From Corynebacterium rouxii (GTDB lineage: Bacteria > Actinomycetota > Actinomycetes > Mycobacteriales > Mycobacteriaceae), in the NCBI RefSeq assembly GCF_902702935.1, contig NZ_LR738855.1:310001-374000 (forward strand): DNA of 64,000 bases, in the 5' to 3' direction. Of the stretch, positions 1-7,844 are shown one piece after another (the first letter of the stretch is position 1; each line of letters opens with the position of its first letter). A model generated the notes under the pieces. The model ran no database searches. It saw only the letters and a program-made list of their open reading frames with translations, and was not told the DNA's origin. The translations under genes and the position numbers were made by a program.

Positions 1-557
1 GCCCACACCACTGAACCCAGAACATCAGTGGGGTAATGCACGCCCTGGGTCATCACCACGGCTGCAACGGCAACGATCCCAAGGACAACACCAGCAGCGG
101 CAACACTACGCCACAGCTGGTGTTGTGCCGTTTTCGCAATAAGATACAACGTGATCACCGAAGCAGTCACAAACGCCGTATGCCCACTGGGATACGACCA
201 ATCAGCAGGCGTGGCCTCCGGCGGGAAACGCAGCAACGCATGATCCGGCCGCGGGCGATGGAACAGCACCTTCATCACAACCACCGGCACCCAAGTCAGT
301 GCCACCGTCAACGCATAGCACACACCCAGCCACGCGTTACGACGCACTGCGGCAACCAACGCTGCAATAAACATAGTGGTGAACAATGAAAAACGCGGCT
401 GGAGCCCCGCATAGAGGAACCCCACCACCGAGCCCACCGCACCTTCCTTGTGAGCGTTGAAAGCTGCGGTGATGTGGGCGTCGTAAGTAAAACCACTCAC
501 CGCCACGCCGAGGATAAGGACAAACGCTAAGCCACAAGCTGCAGTCAATCGATTCAT
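1..557 (-). CDS. PAP2-family phosphatase, membrane protein (3' end cut by window edge)
   Basis: Reading the minus strand from the ATG at 557 gives an open frame that runs off the left edge. It starts MNRLTAACGLAFVLILG, a hydrophobic membrane segment. The three phosphatidic acid phosphatase type 2 signatures follow: KVLFHRPRP (K-x6-RP), YPSGH, and TQGVHYPTDV (the H-x3-D part of the third motif, with TQ in place of the usual SR). Such proteins remove phosphate from lipid or isoprenoid phosphates at the membrane, for example undecaprenyl-pyrophosphate or phosphatidylglycerophosphate. The substrate cannot be told from sequence. About 185 codons are visible and the last helix should lie outside the window. 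The gene has its own promoter region, next to the repeat at 602. Confidence 0.85.
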   Translation of the reverse strand, partial: MNRLTAACGLAFVLILGVAVSGFTYDAHITAAFNAHKEGAVGSVVGFLYAGLQPRFSLFTTMFIAALVAAVRRNAWLGVCYALTVALTWVPVVVMKVLFHRPRPDHALLRFPPEATPADWSYPSGHTAFVTASVITLYLIAKTAQHQLWRSVAAAGVVLGIVAVAAVVMTQGVHYPTDVLGSVVW

Positions 558-601
558 GGGAACCCATTGTGCTCTAGTGGGATTCGGTGCTAGTAATCGG
601 G

Positions 602-723
602 GTGGGATTTTTGGGTCCACGATCCCGCGACCTCGAACTCAAGAACACAAAAACCCAAGGACGAGCGGTGCGGCGGGTTTTGGGCGACCATGGGTTTTCG
701 AAGTCTTGAGCTCGAGGAGGCGA
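602..723. repeat. Left copy of ~120 bp direct repeat flanking the type I RM locus
   Basis: This block is nearly identical to 7647-7766, in the same orientation. The differences are a few substitutions and two 1-base indels. Each copy can fold on itself: CTCGAACTCAAG pairs with CTTGAGCTCGAG, and AAAACCCAAGG pairs with CCATGGGTTTT. It is probably a non-coding dispersed palindromic repeat. Open frames through it are not supported as genes. Confidence 0.85.
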
Positions 724-740
724 AATTCAGGGGCGGGGGA

Positions 741-3700
741 TCAAAGCGGAGTGGTTTGAATAAGGCCTCGGAAGCGGTTGAAAAAGTCTCCTAGCGTGAT
801 CAGTACACGTGCTTTTTTCTCCACGTATCCGTCGCCAAGGGGGTTGAATCGAGACACGGGTGGGAAAATAGTCGTGATTGCGGTGCCAGTTCCGTTGAGC
901 GTTCCATTGCGGAATGCTTCCTCCATGAATTCATGGGTTGGCGCCGGCTTCAGTTTTTCTTGGGCGATGATGGCGTTGAGCTCGGTATCCATAGCGGAAC
1001 GGATAAAACGTTGCCATTCTTCCTCGACATCGCTGTCTGCGTTGATGGTGGCAACGAACTGCTCGATGAGGTCGCGTTTGTTGCGGAGCGACGGGCTTGA
1101 ATCAACGGCTCGTGCGATTTCTGTGCGAATTTCCTTGTCGTCGCCATTGCCATGGGATTCTTGATATTTTCGCACTAGCAACAAGATATAGTCCACATTG
1201 ATTTCGACCTGTTTAATCAGTTCAATTTCGAAGACTAGATCGTTGTTAATTTTTTCTTTGTCACTGTTTCGGGTTTGTTTGAAATCGGCGTAAAGGTCTA
1301 GGTAGATACTGCGATAGTCCTGTTCTTGGCGTTGCGTGAGTAACGCATCATCAGAAAACTGGTCGAAGGACGTAAGAATGTTTTGTATTCGAAGAATCTT
1401 TCCGAATAGTTTAATGAAACGCTTTTGGGCGGTTTCGCCAATAATTGGTTGGTCTAGTGGGTAGTGATCTAGCAGCTCGGTAACATCATGGGAGTACGTG
1501 CTTAAGTATTCAGCATAGGGTTTGAGCAGGACTACTCCGCGGGCATCTTTGTTTCCAAATAGTGCAATGGCGTCGTTGGTGGCTTCCTCCAAATTGCGGA
1601 AGCACACAATGTTGCCGTAGGTCTTTACCGAGTTCAGGATGCGATTGGTGCGGGAATACGCTTGGATCAATCCATGTGATTTGAGGTTTTTATCAACAAA
1701 GAGAGTGTTGAGCGTGGTGGCATCAAAGCCTGTGAGGAACATATTGACAACGATGACTATATCGACTTCTCGGTTCTTCATTCTTAATGAGAGGTCTTTG
1801 TAGTAGTTCTGGAATTTATCCGAGGACGTATCGTAGCTAGTGCCAAAGTAGGCGTTGTAGTCGGCGATGGCTTCTTCAAGATGGCTACGAGCATCCATGG
1901 GAAGTGCGTTTGTTTCAAAGCCTTCTTCGCCTAGGATTCCATCGTCATTCGTCTGCTCATTCGGGGCGAATGAGTAAATCATGGCAATCTTAAGTCGCTG
2001 AGCTGGTGTGAGTTTTTCTTGGACTTTTTTAAACAGCCCATAGTATTTCCAAGCCGCTTCGATGGAAGAGGCCGCAAAAATGGCATTAAAGCCACGAGTT
2101 CGAGCGTGAGCTGTGTTCTCTTTTATGCTGCCACGATGACGAGCAGCAGCGATCTCGGGGATGTTGAGAATTATGGAGTGCTGGTAGCTATTATCTCGGC
2201 GTGTTTTTTGGTTAAAGTGCTCTAAAGTGTAGCACGCAATGGATTCCATTCGGTTGTCATCCATGAGTGCTTCTTCGGTGTCGATACCGGTAACTTGTTT
2301 ATCATTCACATCGCCGATACCAAGGGTATTGACGTAGTCGATTCGAAATGGCAGCACGTTTTTATCTGTGATGGCATCCACGATGGTGTAGGTGTGAAGT
2401 TTTTCGCCGAATACTTGCTCGGTTGTAGCCGTGAGTTGTTTGCTGTTGCTGCTGGAATTCCCTGCGAAGATAGGTGTGCCAGTAAAACCGAAGAGGTTGT
2501 ACTTTTTAAAGGCTTTGGTAATGGCGGTGTGCATTTCTCCGAATTGCGAGCGGTGGCACTCATCGAAAATGATCACGATGCGTTCGTTGTACACCTTGTG
2601 CTGTTTGTTTCCAGCAATAAAGTTGGACAGCTTTTGAATCGTGGTGATGATGATGGTGGATTTGGAGTCGCTGAGCTGGCGTTTGAGCACATTGGTGGAA
2701 GTGTTGGAGTTCGCTGCGCCTTTTTGAAAGCGGTCGTATTCGCGCATGGTTTGGTAATCCAAGTCCTTGCGGTCAACAACGAAGAGCACTTTGGCGACCT
2801 CGTCCATGCCGGCGGCAAGTTGCGCGGTTTTGAAAGACGTGAGCGTTTTTCCTGATCCGGTGGTGTGCCAGATGTATCCTCCGGCTTCCGTAGTTCCTAA
2901 TCGTTTAGGGTAGTTGGTGGAAATTTCGATGCGTTGCAGGATTTTTTCGGCTGCAACTATCTGATAGGGGCGCATGACCATCAGGGTGCTGTCAACGGTG
3001 AATACGCAGTATTTGGTAAGAATGTTGAGCAGTGAGCGTTTAGACAAGAATGTCTTAGCAAAGGCGATGAGGTCGCGGATAGGTTGGTTGTTTGCGTCTG
3101 CCCACCATGAGGTGAATTCGAAGCTTTTAGCACCGCGTGCTGGACGGGCCTCACCATTAGTTTCTTTGATGTGCAGTTGGCGAGTGGTGTTGGAATAGTA
3201 CTTGGTGAGTGTGCCGTTACTGATGATGAAAAGCTGAACGTAGTGGAAGAGTCCGCTACCAGACCAGAACGATTCACGTTGGTAGCGGTTGATCTGGTTG
3301 AAGGCTTCGCGGATGTCCACACCGCGGCGTTTGAGCTCGATGTGCACCATGGGTAGGCCGTTGACCAAGATAGTGACGTCGTAGCGGTTAGCTTGTTTAG
3401 CGCCGCCTTCGCCTTTTGCTACCTCGTATTGATTGATTACTTGTAGGTGGTTGTTATGAACGTTGTTTTTATCCAGTAGACGGATATTTTTGCTTGTGCC
3501 GTCGTCGCGGGTAAGAACCTGAATGTGGTCTTCATGAATACGACGAGTTTTGTCCGCTAGGGTGTCGTTTTTGCTGGTGATACACGTTTGATAGAAGCGC
3601 CGCCATTCGGCATCACTGAAGGTGATGTTGTTGAGGGCTTCTAACTGGGTGCGGAGGTTAGCAACAAGATCCTGCTCATTGTGGATGGTCAGATACTCGT

Positions 3701-3872
3701 AGGCTTGGCTTTGCAGAAGTCGAATGAGCTCGTTCTCGAGTTGCGCTTCGCTTTGATAGTCCTCAGCAGTAGGACCTTCTGCGACATATTCGGTGACAAC
3801 AGTGCCGTGGTCGCTGATAGCAATAGGATCGTATGTGGTCACACGCCGCTTTTCGACGCCCTCTTGGTTCAC
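741..3872 (-). CDS. hsdR: Type I restriction enzyme, R (restriction/translocase) subunit HsdR
   Basis: 1043 residues, the usual size for HsdR. The N-terminal nuclease domain shows the PD-(D/E)xK core as HIELKRRGVDI. The helicase motor follows, with Walker A TTGSGKT, the DEAD-type box FDECHRSQFG and motif III as GFTGTP. A later helicase block (VVNMFLTGFDA, then QAYSRTNRI) completes the SF2 motor. HsdR with HsdM and HsdS forms the complex that translocates and cuts unmodified DNA. The GTG start at 3872 overlaps the stop of the upstream hsdS fragment by 4 bases, so translation is probably coupled. It is the last gene of the minus-strand order hsdM-rhuM-hsdS-hsdR. No damage is visible. Confidence 0.95.
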   Translation of the reverse strand: MNQEGVEKRRVTTYDPIAISDHGTVVTEYVAEGPTAEDYQSEAQLENELIRLLQSQAYEYLTIHNEQDLVANLRTQLEALNNITFSDAEWRRFYQTCITSKNDTLADKTRRIHEDHIQVLTRDDGTSKNIRLLDKNNVHNNHLQVINQYEVAKGEGGAKQANRYDVTILVNGLPMVHIELKRRGVDIREAFNQINRYQRESFWSGSGLFHYVQLFIISNGTLTKYYSNTTRQLHIKETNGEARPARGAKSFEFTSWWADANNQPIRDLIAFAKTFLSKRSLLNILTKYCVFTVDSTLMVMRPYQIVAAEKILQRIEISTNYPKRLGTTEAGGYIWHTTGSGKTLTSFKTAQLAAGMDEVAKVLFVVDRKDLDYQTMREYDRFQKGAANSNTSTNVLKRQLSDSKSTIIITTIQKLSNFIAGNKQHKVYNERIVIIFDECHRSQFGEMHTAITKAFKKYNLFGFTGTPIFAGNSSSNSKQLTATTEQVFGEKLHTYTIVDAITDKNVLPFRIDYVNTLGIGDVNDKQVTGIDTEEALMDDNRMESIACYTLEHFNQKTRRDNSYQHSIILNIPEIAAARHRGSIKENTAHARTRGFNAIFAASSIEAAWKYYGLFKKVQEKLTPAQRLKIAMIYSFAPNEQTNDDGILGEEGFETNALPMDARSHLEEAIADYNAYFGTSYDTSSDKFQNYYKDLSLRMKNREVDIVIVVNMFLTGFDATTLNTLFVDKNLKSHGLIQAYSRTNRILNSVKTYGNIVCFRNLEEATNDAIALFGNKDARGVVLLKPYAEYLSTYSHDVTELLDHYPLDQPIIGETAQKRFIKLFGKILRIQNILTSFDQFSDDALLTQRQEQDYRSIYLDLYADFKQTRNSDKEKINNDLVFEIELIKQVEINVDYILLLVRKYQESHGNGDDKEIRTEIARAVDSSPSLRNKRDLIEQFVATINADSDVEEEWQRFIRSAMDTELNAIIAQEKLKPAPTHEFMEEAFRNGTLNGTGTAITTIFPPVSRFNPLGDGYVEKKARVLITLGDFFNRFRGLIQTTPL

Positions 3873-4381
3873 GCTGACAACTCCTTAAACGTCAGTAATT
3901 GATCCCGATAGTATTCGTACTGTTTCCGACGTGCCTCGATCTCTGCAGGTAGACCGGATGTGAGATCATTAACGAGCGCATCGAACTTATCCAGGATGTT
4001 AACGATGCGCTGCTGCTCCTCGAGGGGTGGGATGGGGATTGGGACGGAATTCAGCCGATTTACAGATAAACCTGGTTGGGCAGATTTCGTAGCGAATTGA
4101 TGCAAATCCATTTTCTTAAGCATGTGAAATGCCCAGCGTACATTTACTTCATCAGATGGAGTGGCAACGATTGCGTGTTCTGTCGCATAGAATTCCTCAG
4201 AAGCCCAATTTACATTTCCGCAAAGGGCTCCTTGTCTACCAATTAGCACGGTTTTTCCTGGATTCGAGGACTCTTTAACAAATCCGCGAATTCCATTTCC
4301 TCCGAATGCAGGAAAATGGTAAACGGAGGTGCGGGATGGCGAAATTTCACTTCTTCGAATTGCTTTGCCTGCCCGTAGCAT
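3869..4381 (-). CDS. hsdS: HsdS second half (TRD2 + conserved region), out of frame with the first half
   Basis: 170 residues from the ATG at 4381. The frame stays open further upstream to the GA tract and reads V-R-W-S-P-L-G-K-V-F before this ATG, which looks like ordinary HsdS sequence. It holds one target-recognition domain and a conserved helical region, PIPPLEEQQRIVNILDKF then YEYYRDQLLTF. The same region ends the first half, as expected for the two repeats of one HsdS. In the sequenced state it is separated from the first half by a frame break at 4411-4427. One extra GA unit would fuse the two into a protein of about 366 residues. A possible ribosome site (AGGGA, 8-9 bases before the ATG) might allow separate translation. 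It ends in a 4-base overlap with hsdR. Confidence 0.85.
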   Translation of the reverse strand: MLRAGKAIRRSEISPSRTSVYHFPAFGGNGIRGFVKESSNPGKTVLIGRQGALCGNVNWASEEFYATEHAIVATPSDEVNVRWAFHMLKKMDLHQFATKSAQPGLSVNRLNSVPIPIPPLEEQQRIVNILDKFDALVNDLTSGLPAEIEARRKQYEYYRDQLLTFKELSA

Positions 4382-4967
4382 GAAGACTTTCCCTAACGGT
4401 GACCACCGAACTCTCTCTCTCTCTCTCGGCGAACGTCAGTAGCTGATCACGATAAAACTCGTATTGCTTCTTGCGGGCTTCCAGCTCCGCTTCCAGCTCC
4501 GCTTCCAGCGCTTGAAATTTGTCTAGGATATTGACGATTTCTTGTTGTATGGGTAGAGGTGGGATAGGAATCCTCAGTTTTTTTAGCTTGCTTTGAGTTT
4601 GACTTGGCACTCCACCGGCTTGATTCATTTCGCCCAAGCCAAGAGTTTGAAGTTCGTAAAACACAAATTTAGGCAGCGCTATATCTTCATTAATCTCTGT
4701 TCTGAAAATAGTGTCTACTACCCAAAAAGGTTCTTCAACGTAGAATAGATTGCCTAGGGAGCCCTTTCGTGGAATGAGAACTGACGGGCCCGAAGCAGCT
4801 GCCTGATTTGCATGGCGCATGATTCCTCCGCTGCCGTAGACAGGAATTTTCCCATCTTCCAGGTGCTTATGGTCTTTGCCATTTCTAATTGTGAGAAAGT
4901 CTTCGAGCGGCAGATAATTTACCCCGTTCGGGCAGAGTTCCGCGATGAGTTTTTCGATTTTGTTCAT
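4347..4967 (-). CDS. hsdS: HsdS first half (TRD1 + conserved region), ends after the GA-tract frame break
   Basis: 206 residues from MNKIEKLIAELCPNG. This start was chosen because its ATGA overlaps the rhuM stop by 4 bases, which suggests coupling. It has one target-recognition domain (to about residue 140), then PIPPLPIQQEIVNILDKF, a short LEAE-repeat helix and QYEFYRDQLLTF. After that the GA tract gives E-R-E-R-E-S and an unrelated tail to the stop at 4347. A full HsdS has two such modules, so this is a half subunit. In some type I systems, half subunits pair and read a symmetric target (EcoDXXI and NgoAV are the precedents I know). The present state may therefore be active with a different specificity rather than dead. 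Confidence 0.85.
   Translation of the reverse strand: MNKIEKLIAELCPNGVNYLPLEDFLTIRNGKDHKHLEDGKIPVYGSGGIMRHANQAAASGPSVLIPRKGSLGNLFYVEEPFWVVDTIFRTEINEDIALPKFVFYELQTLGLGEMNQAGGVPSQTQSKLKKLRIPIPPLPIQQEIVNILDKFQALEAELEAELEARKKQYEFYRDQLLTFAERERESSVVTVRESLHATGRQSNSKK
4411..4427. repeat. (CT)8C / (GA)8G dinucleotide tract inside hsdS: probable phase-variation switch
   Basis: Seventeen bases of alternating C and T on the plus strand (GA on the coding strand) lie between the two hsdS modules. By frame count, from the hsdS start (4967) to the second-half stop (3869) there are 1099 bases. One GA more gives 1101, divisible by 3, with no intervening stop. Two GA fewer also restores the frame. One GA fewer leads to a TAG soon after the tract. 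Confidence 0.85.
4478..4510. repeat. 12-bp tandem repeat in the HsdS spacer helix
   Basis: The unit CTTCCAGCTCCG occurs at 4478-4489 and 4490-4501, with a partial third copy at 4502-4510. It encodes the residue repeat L-E-A-E in the helix between target-recognition domains. In EcoR124I versus EcoR124II, a four-residue repeat at this place sets the length of the non-specific spacer in the target. Confidence 0.8.
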
Positions 4968-6001
4968 TTGGGGTCCTTCGGTGCTTGCTGAATCTGCTTT
5001 TGTACTGCGGTGATTTCTTTTAAGTAATCCCGTTCTACGGGACTTAGTTTTTGGTCTTGGAGTGCGCGGAACTTCTGGTATTCCTCGTCGACTTTGTTTA
5101 CCGCTTGTTGGTGAGACACAGAACCTGCGCCGGTGAGAGGCTGTCCTCCCATGGCGGTAATCATTGTGGTGAGATGATCCATCCAATCAGACATGTAGGT
5201 AGGTTGATGCATTTGAGCGCGGAATTCAGCTGCATCAAAGTACGCAGAAACTAAGGTATTGAGGCGTTTGAGTTCGTCCTCAGCGAGGTAGTTTTTAGCA
5301 ATCTCTGCCTCAGCTTTGGTGATTCGTTCGCCTTTCCAATTGGTTAGCCCCATGTTTGGTTTTGTGGCATCTACTCGCTCATAAACAACTTCAGCAGCAG
5401 TGTGCCCATGCGCGCCAAAGTGCAGTTTGTTCTGCACGGTGGCAAAAAATGTCTTGCTTATAGGGGATCTGGGGTCATAATCCTCACTGGTGGCATATAG
5501 ATCCAATACTTGCCGGTGGATCACTTTCTCACTGGAGCGAATATCACGGATACGCTCCAGCAACTCTCGCCAGTAAGTGCCGCCGCCCGCTTCTTTGAGA
5601 CGCACATCGTCCATGGCGAAACCTTTGATCAGATACTCGCGCAGTACTCCCAATGCCCACTGTCGAAACTGCGTGCCGCGAAGAGATTTCACTCGGTAGC
5701 CCACCGAAATAATCACATCGAGGTTATAGTGTTCGCGTTCGCGTGAAACCTCGCGTGAGCCTTCACGTTGAACTGTCCGGAATTTCCGGACAGTTGCCTC
5801 AGAGCGTTCTAATTCGCCCTCTTTAAACACATTGAGTATATGGTCAGAAATGTTCTGCTTCGAAGACTGAAACAACTCCACCATCTGCGCTTGGGTCAGC
5901 CAGACGGTTTCGTCGATAAGCCGAACTTGGATACGCGTAGAACCGTCGTCAGTTCTAAACATCACCAACTCGCCCGCAGGTGTGCCCCCCATATCAGGCA
6001 T
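4964..6001 (-). CDS. rhuM: RhuM-family protein embedded in the RM operon
   Basis: 345 residues. The N-terminal part resembles a winged-helix DNA-binding module (IRLIDETVWLTQAQ-type sequence, then MVELFQSSKQNISDHI). The central block YNLDVIISVGYRVKSLRGTQF is typical of RhuM/virulence-RhuM proteins, followed by FRQWALGVLREYLIKGF. The rest is helical, with FFATVQNKLHFGAHGHTAAE and GLTNWKGERITKAEAEIAKN. The family was named from a Salmonella pathogenicity island and its biochemical role is not known to me. It overlaps hsdM by 8 bases upstream and hsdS by 4 bases downstream, so it is translated as part of the RM operon. A broken second member lies at 18955-19750. Confidence 0.9.
   Translation of the reverse strand: MPDMGGTPAGELVMFRTDDGSTRIQVRLIDETVWLTQAQMVELFQSSKQNISDHILNVFKEGELERSEATVRKFRTVQREGSREVSREREHYNLDVIISVGYRVKSLRGTQFRQWALGVLREYLIKGFAMDDVRLKEAGGGTYWRELLERIRDIRSSEKVIHRQVLDLYATSEDYDPRSPISKTFFATVQNKLHFGAHGHTAAEVVYERVDATKPNMGLTNWKGERITKAEAEIAKNYLAEDELKRLNTLVSAYFDAAEFRAQMHQPTYMSDWMDHLTTMITAMGGQPLTGAGSVSHQQAVNKVDEEYQKFRALQDQKLSPVERDYLKEITAVQKQIQQAPKDPK
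5771..5795. repeat. Perfect 25-base palindrome inside rhuM
   Basis: Twelve bases AACTGTCCGGAA, one central base, then the exact reverse complement. On the coding strand it encodes T-V-R-K-F-R-T-V. The core CGGAAATTCCG recurs at 18891-18901 beside the second rhuM. It could be an operator or just a symmetric coding of a conserved peptide. Confidence 0.7.
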
Positions 6002-7562
6002 CGATACGTTCCCCCTCTAAATCCGCAACAATCTCCTCAATTGCCGAGCGCAACTGACTCTGACGCTCCACAATGCCCGCAATCTGCTTATTCAACTCGA
6101 CAATATCCACAACCTCACGAGTGTCCTCCGGCTCAACATAAGAAGACACCGCAATGTTGTAATCATTCTCCGCAATCTCTTCGGCAGATACTAGCCGCGC
6201 GAAATACTCCACATCCTCACGGGCAGTGAACGCATCCAGAACCTTCTTCTGATGCTGCTCAGCCAGTCGATTCTTATTGCCACTGCGCTCAAACTCAGCA
6301 GAAGCATCAATGAAAAGAACCGAATTATCCTTCTTCGACTTCTTCAACACAATGATGCAAGTAGCAATAGTGGTGCCAAAGAAAAGATCCGGAGGCAACT
6401 GGATCACAGTATCCACAAAGTTGTTATCCACCAAATACTTACGAATTTTCTTCTCCGCGCCACCACGGTAAAGCACACCAGGAAACTCAACAATCGCCGC
6501 AGTGCCATTGGTGTCAAGCCAAGAAAGAATATGCATAGTAAACGCCAAATCAGCCTTGGACTTAGGCGCTAAAACACCAGCTGGGGCATAACGGGGATCA
6601 TTAATAAGCAGCGGATTTGAGTCGCCTTCCCACTTAATGGAATACGGCGGGTTAGATACAATCGCCTCAAATGGCTCATCATTCCAATGAGCAGGCTCCG
6701 TTAACGTATTACCCAAAGCAATATCGAACTTTTCAAAATTCACATTGTGCAAAAACATGTTAATGCGAGCCAAGTTATAAGTGGTCAGGTTGATCTCTTG
6801 GCCAAAATATCCTTGACGCACGCCGTTTTCACCCAACACCTTCCGAAACTTTAACAATAAAGAACCAGAACCAACTGCAGGATCGTATACCTTATTCACA
6901 CTGGTCTTGCCCACAACCGTGATCCGAGTGAGAAGCTCAGATACCTCTTGCGGGGTGTAATACTCGCCGCCAGATTTACCAGCCTGTGAGGCATACATAC
7001 CCATCAAATACTCGTAGGCATCACCGAATAAATCAATGGAATTATCCTCAAACCGGCCAAGAGGCATAGCGCCGATCGCATCGAGGAGCTTAGCTAATTT
7101 CTTGTTGCGCTCCAGCACTGTGTTGCCGAGTTTCGTGCTATTAACATTGAGATCGTCGAAAAGCCCCTTGAGGTCACTTTCACTCTCAGAGCCAACAGCT
7201 GAGCCTTCAATGTGATGAAACACGGCCTCGAGAGTCTCATTAAGATCATCGAAATTCTCTTGGGCGCGGGCGCAAACATTCTGAAACAACTGAGAAGGAA
7301 GGATGAAATATCCTTTTTCCTGCACAATTACTTCCCTGATGGACTCAGCAGTAGCATCGTCTATCTGGGCATAATCAAAATCAGTATTCCCAGAATCCTG
7401 CTCAGGTGCGTTAATATATTCTGTCAAATTCTCCGAAATAAAACGATAAAACATAATGCCTAATACATATGTTTTAAAGTCCCACCCGTCCACGCTGCCT
7501 CGCAGGTCGTTAGCAATCTGCCAAATAGTTTTATGCAGCTGAGCCCGTTCTTGTTCCCGCAT
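5994..7562 (-). CDS. hsdM: Type I RM DNA methyltransferase subunit HsdM
   Basis: 522 residues, first gene of the RM operon. The N-terminal HsdM domain (LHKTIWQIANDLRGSVDGWDFKTYVLG, shown in part) is followed by the SAM-binding region VYDPAVGSGSLLL. The catalytic motif is SNPPYS, the N6-adenine methyltransferase signature. HsdM with HsdS methylates adenine in the host target and protects it from HsdR. The ATG at 7562 is preceded by about 80 bases of non-coding DNA up to the repeat at 7647, which probably holds the operon promoter. The last bases overlap the rhuM start by 8. The frame shows no damage. Confidence 0.95.
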   Translation of the reverse strand: MREQERAQLHKTIWQIANDLRGSVDGWDFKTYVLGIMFYRFISENLTEYINAPEQDSGNTDFDYAQIDDATAESIREVIVQEKGYFILPSQLFQNVCARAQENFDDLNETLEAVFHHIEGSAVGSESESDLKGLFDDLNVNSTKLGNTVLERNKKLAKLLDAIGAMPLGRFEDNSIDLFGDAYEYLMGMYASQAGKSGGEYYTPQEVSELLTRITVVGKTSVNKVYDPAVGSGSLLLKFRKVLGENGVRQGYFGQEINLTTYNLARINMFLHNVNFEKFDIALGNTLTEPAHWNDEPFEAIVSNPPYSIKWEGDSNPLLINDPRYAPAGVLAPKSKADLAFTMHILSWLDTNGTAAIVEFPGVLYRGGAEKKIRKYLVDNNFVDTVIQLPPDLFFGTTIATCIIVLKKSKKDNSVLFIDASAEFERSGNKNRLAEQHQKKVLDAFTAREDVEYFARLVSAEEIAENDYNIAVSSYVEPEDTREVVDIVELNKQIAGIVERQSQLRSAIEEIVADLEGERIDA

Positions 7563-7646
7563 GAGTATCCTCGCACCGTCGTTTTATAGAGATCTTCTTA
7601 GAGTAGCAACTGCGGTTTACATTCAAATGTTTTCAGTAGAAGCAGG

Positions 7647-7766
7647 GTGGGATTTTTGGGCTACGATCCCACGACCTCGAACTCAAGAACACAAAAACCC
7701 AAGGACGAGCGGTGCGGCGGGTTTTGGCGACCTTGGATTTTCGAAGTCTTGAATTCGAAGAAGCGA
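7647..7766. repeat. Right copy of ~120 bp direct repeat flanking the type I RM locus
   Basis: Matches 602-723 along its length with a few mismatches and two single-base deletions. It carries the same internal inverted repeats. The pair encloses about 6.9 kb containing only the RM genes, as expected if the locus arrived between, or can be lost through, these repeats. Confidence 0.85.
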
Positions 7767-7844
7767 CAGAGGAGGTGCCAGATGGCTCGCCGGATACTAG
7801 TGTGGACCACCTACTCAATACGCATTCAACTAAGGAGGACTGCT

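Noticed and set aside
556..759. Short plus-strand frames through the flanking repeats (also 7561-7752)
   Set aside because: The coding potential comes from the repeat sequence itself, with no start signal or conserved partner; treated as non-coding.
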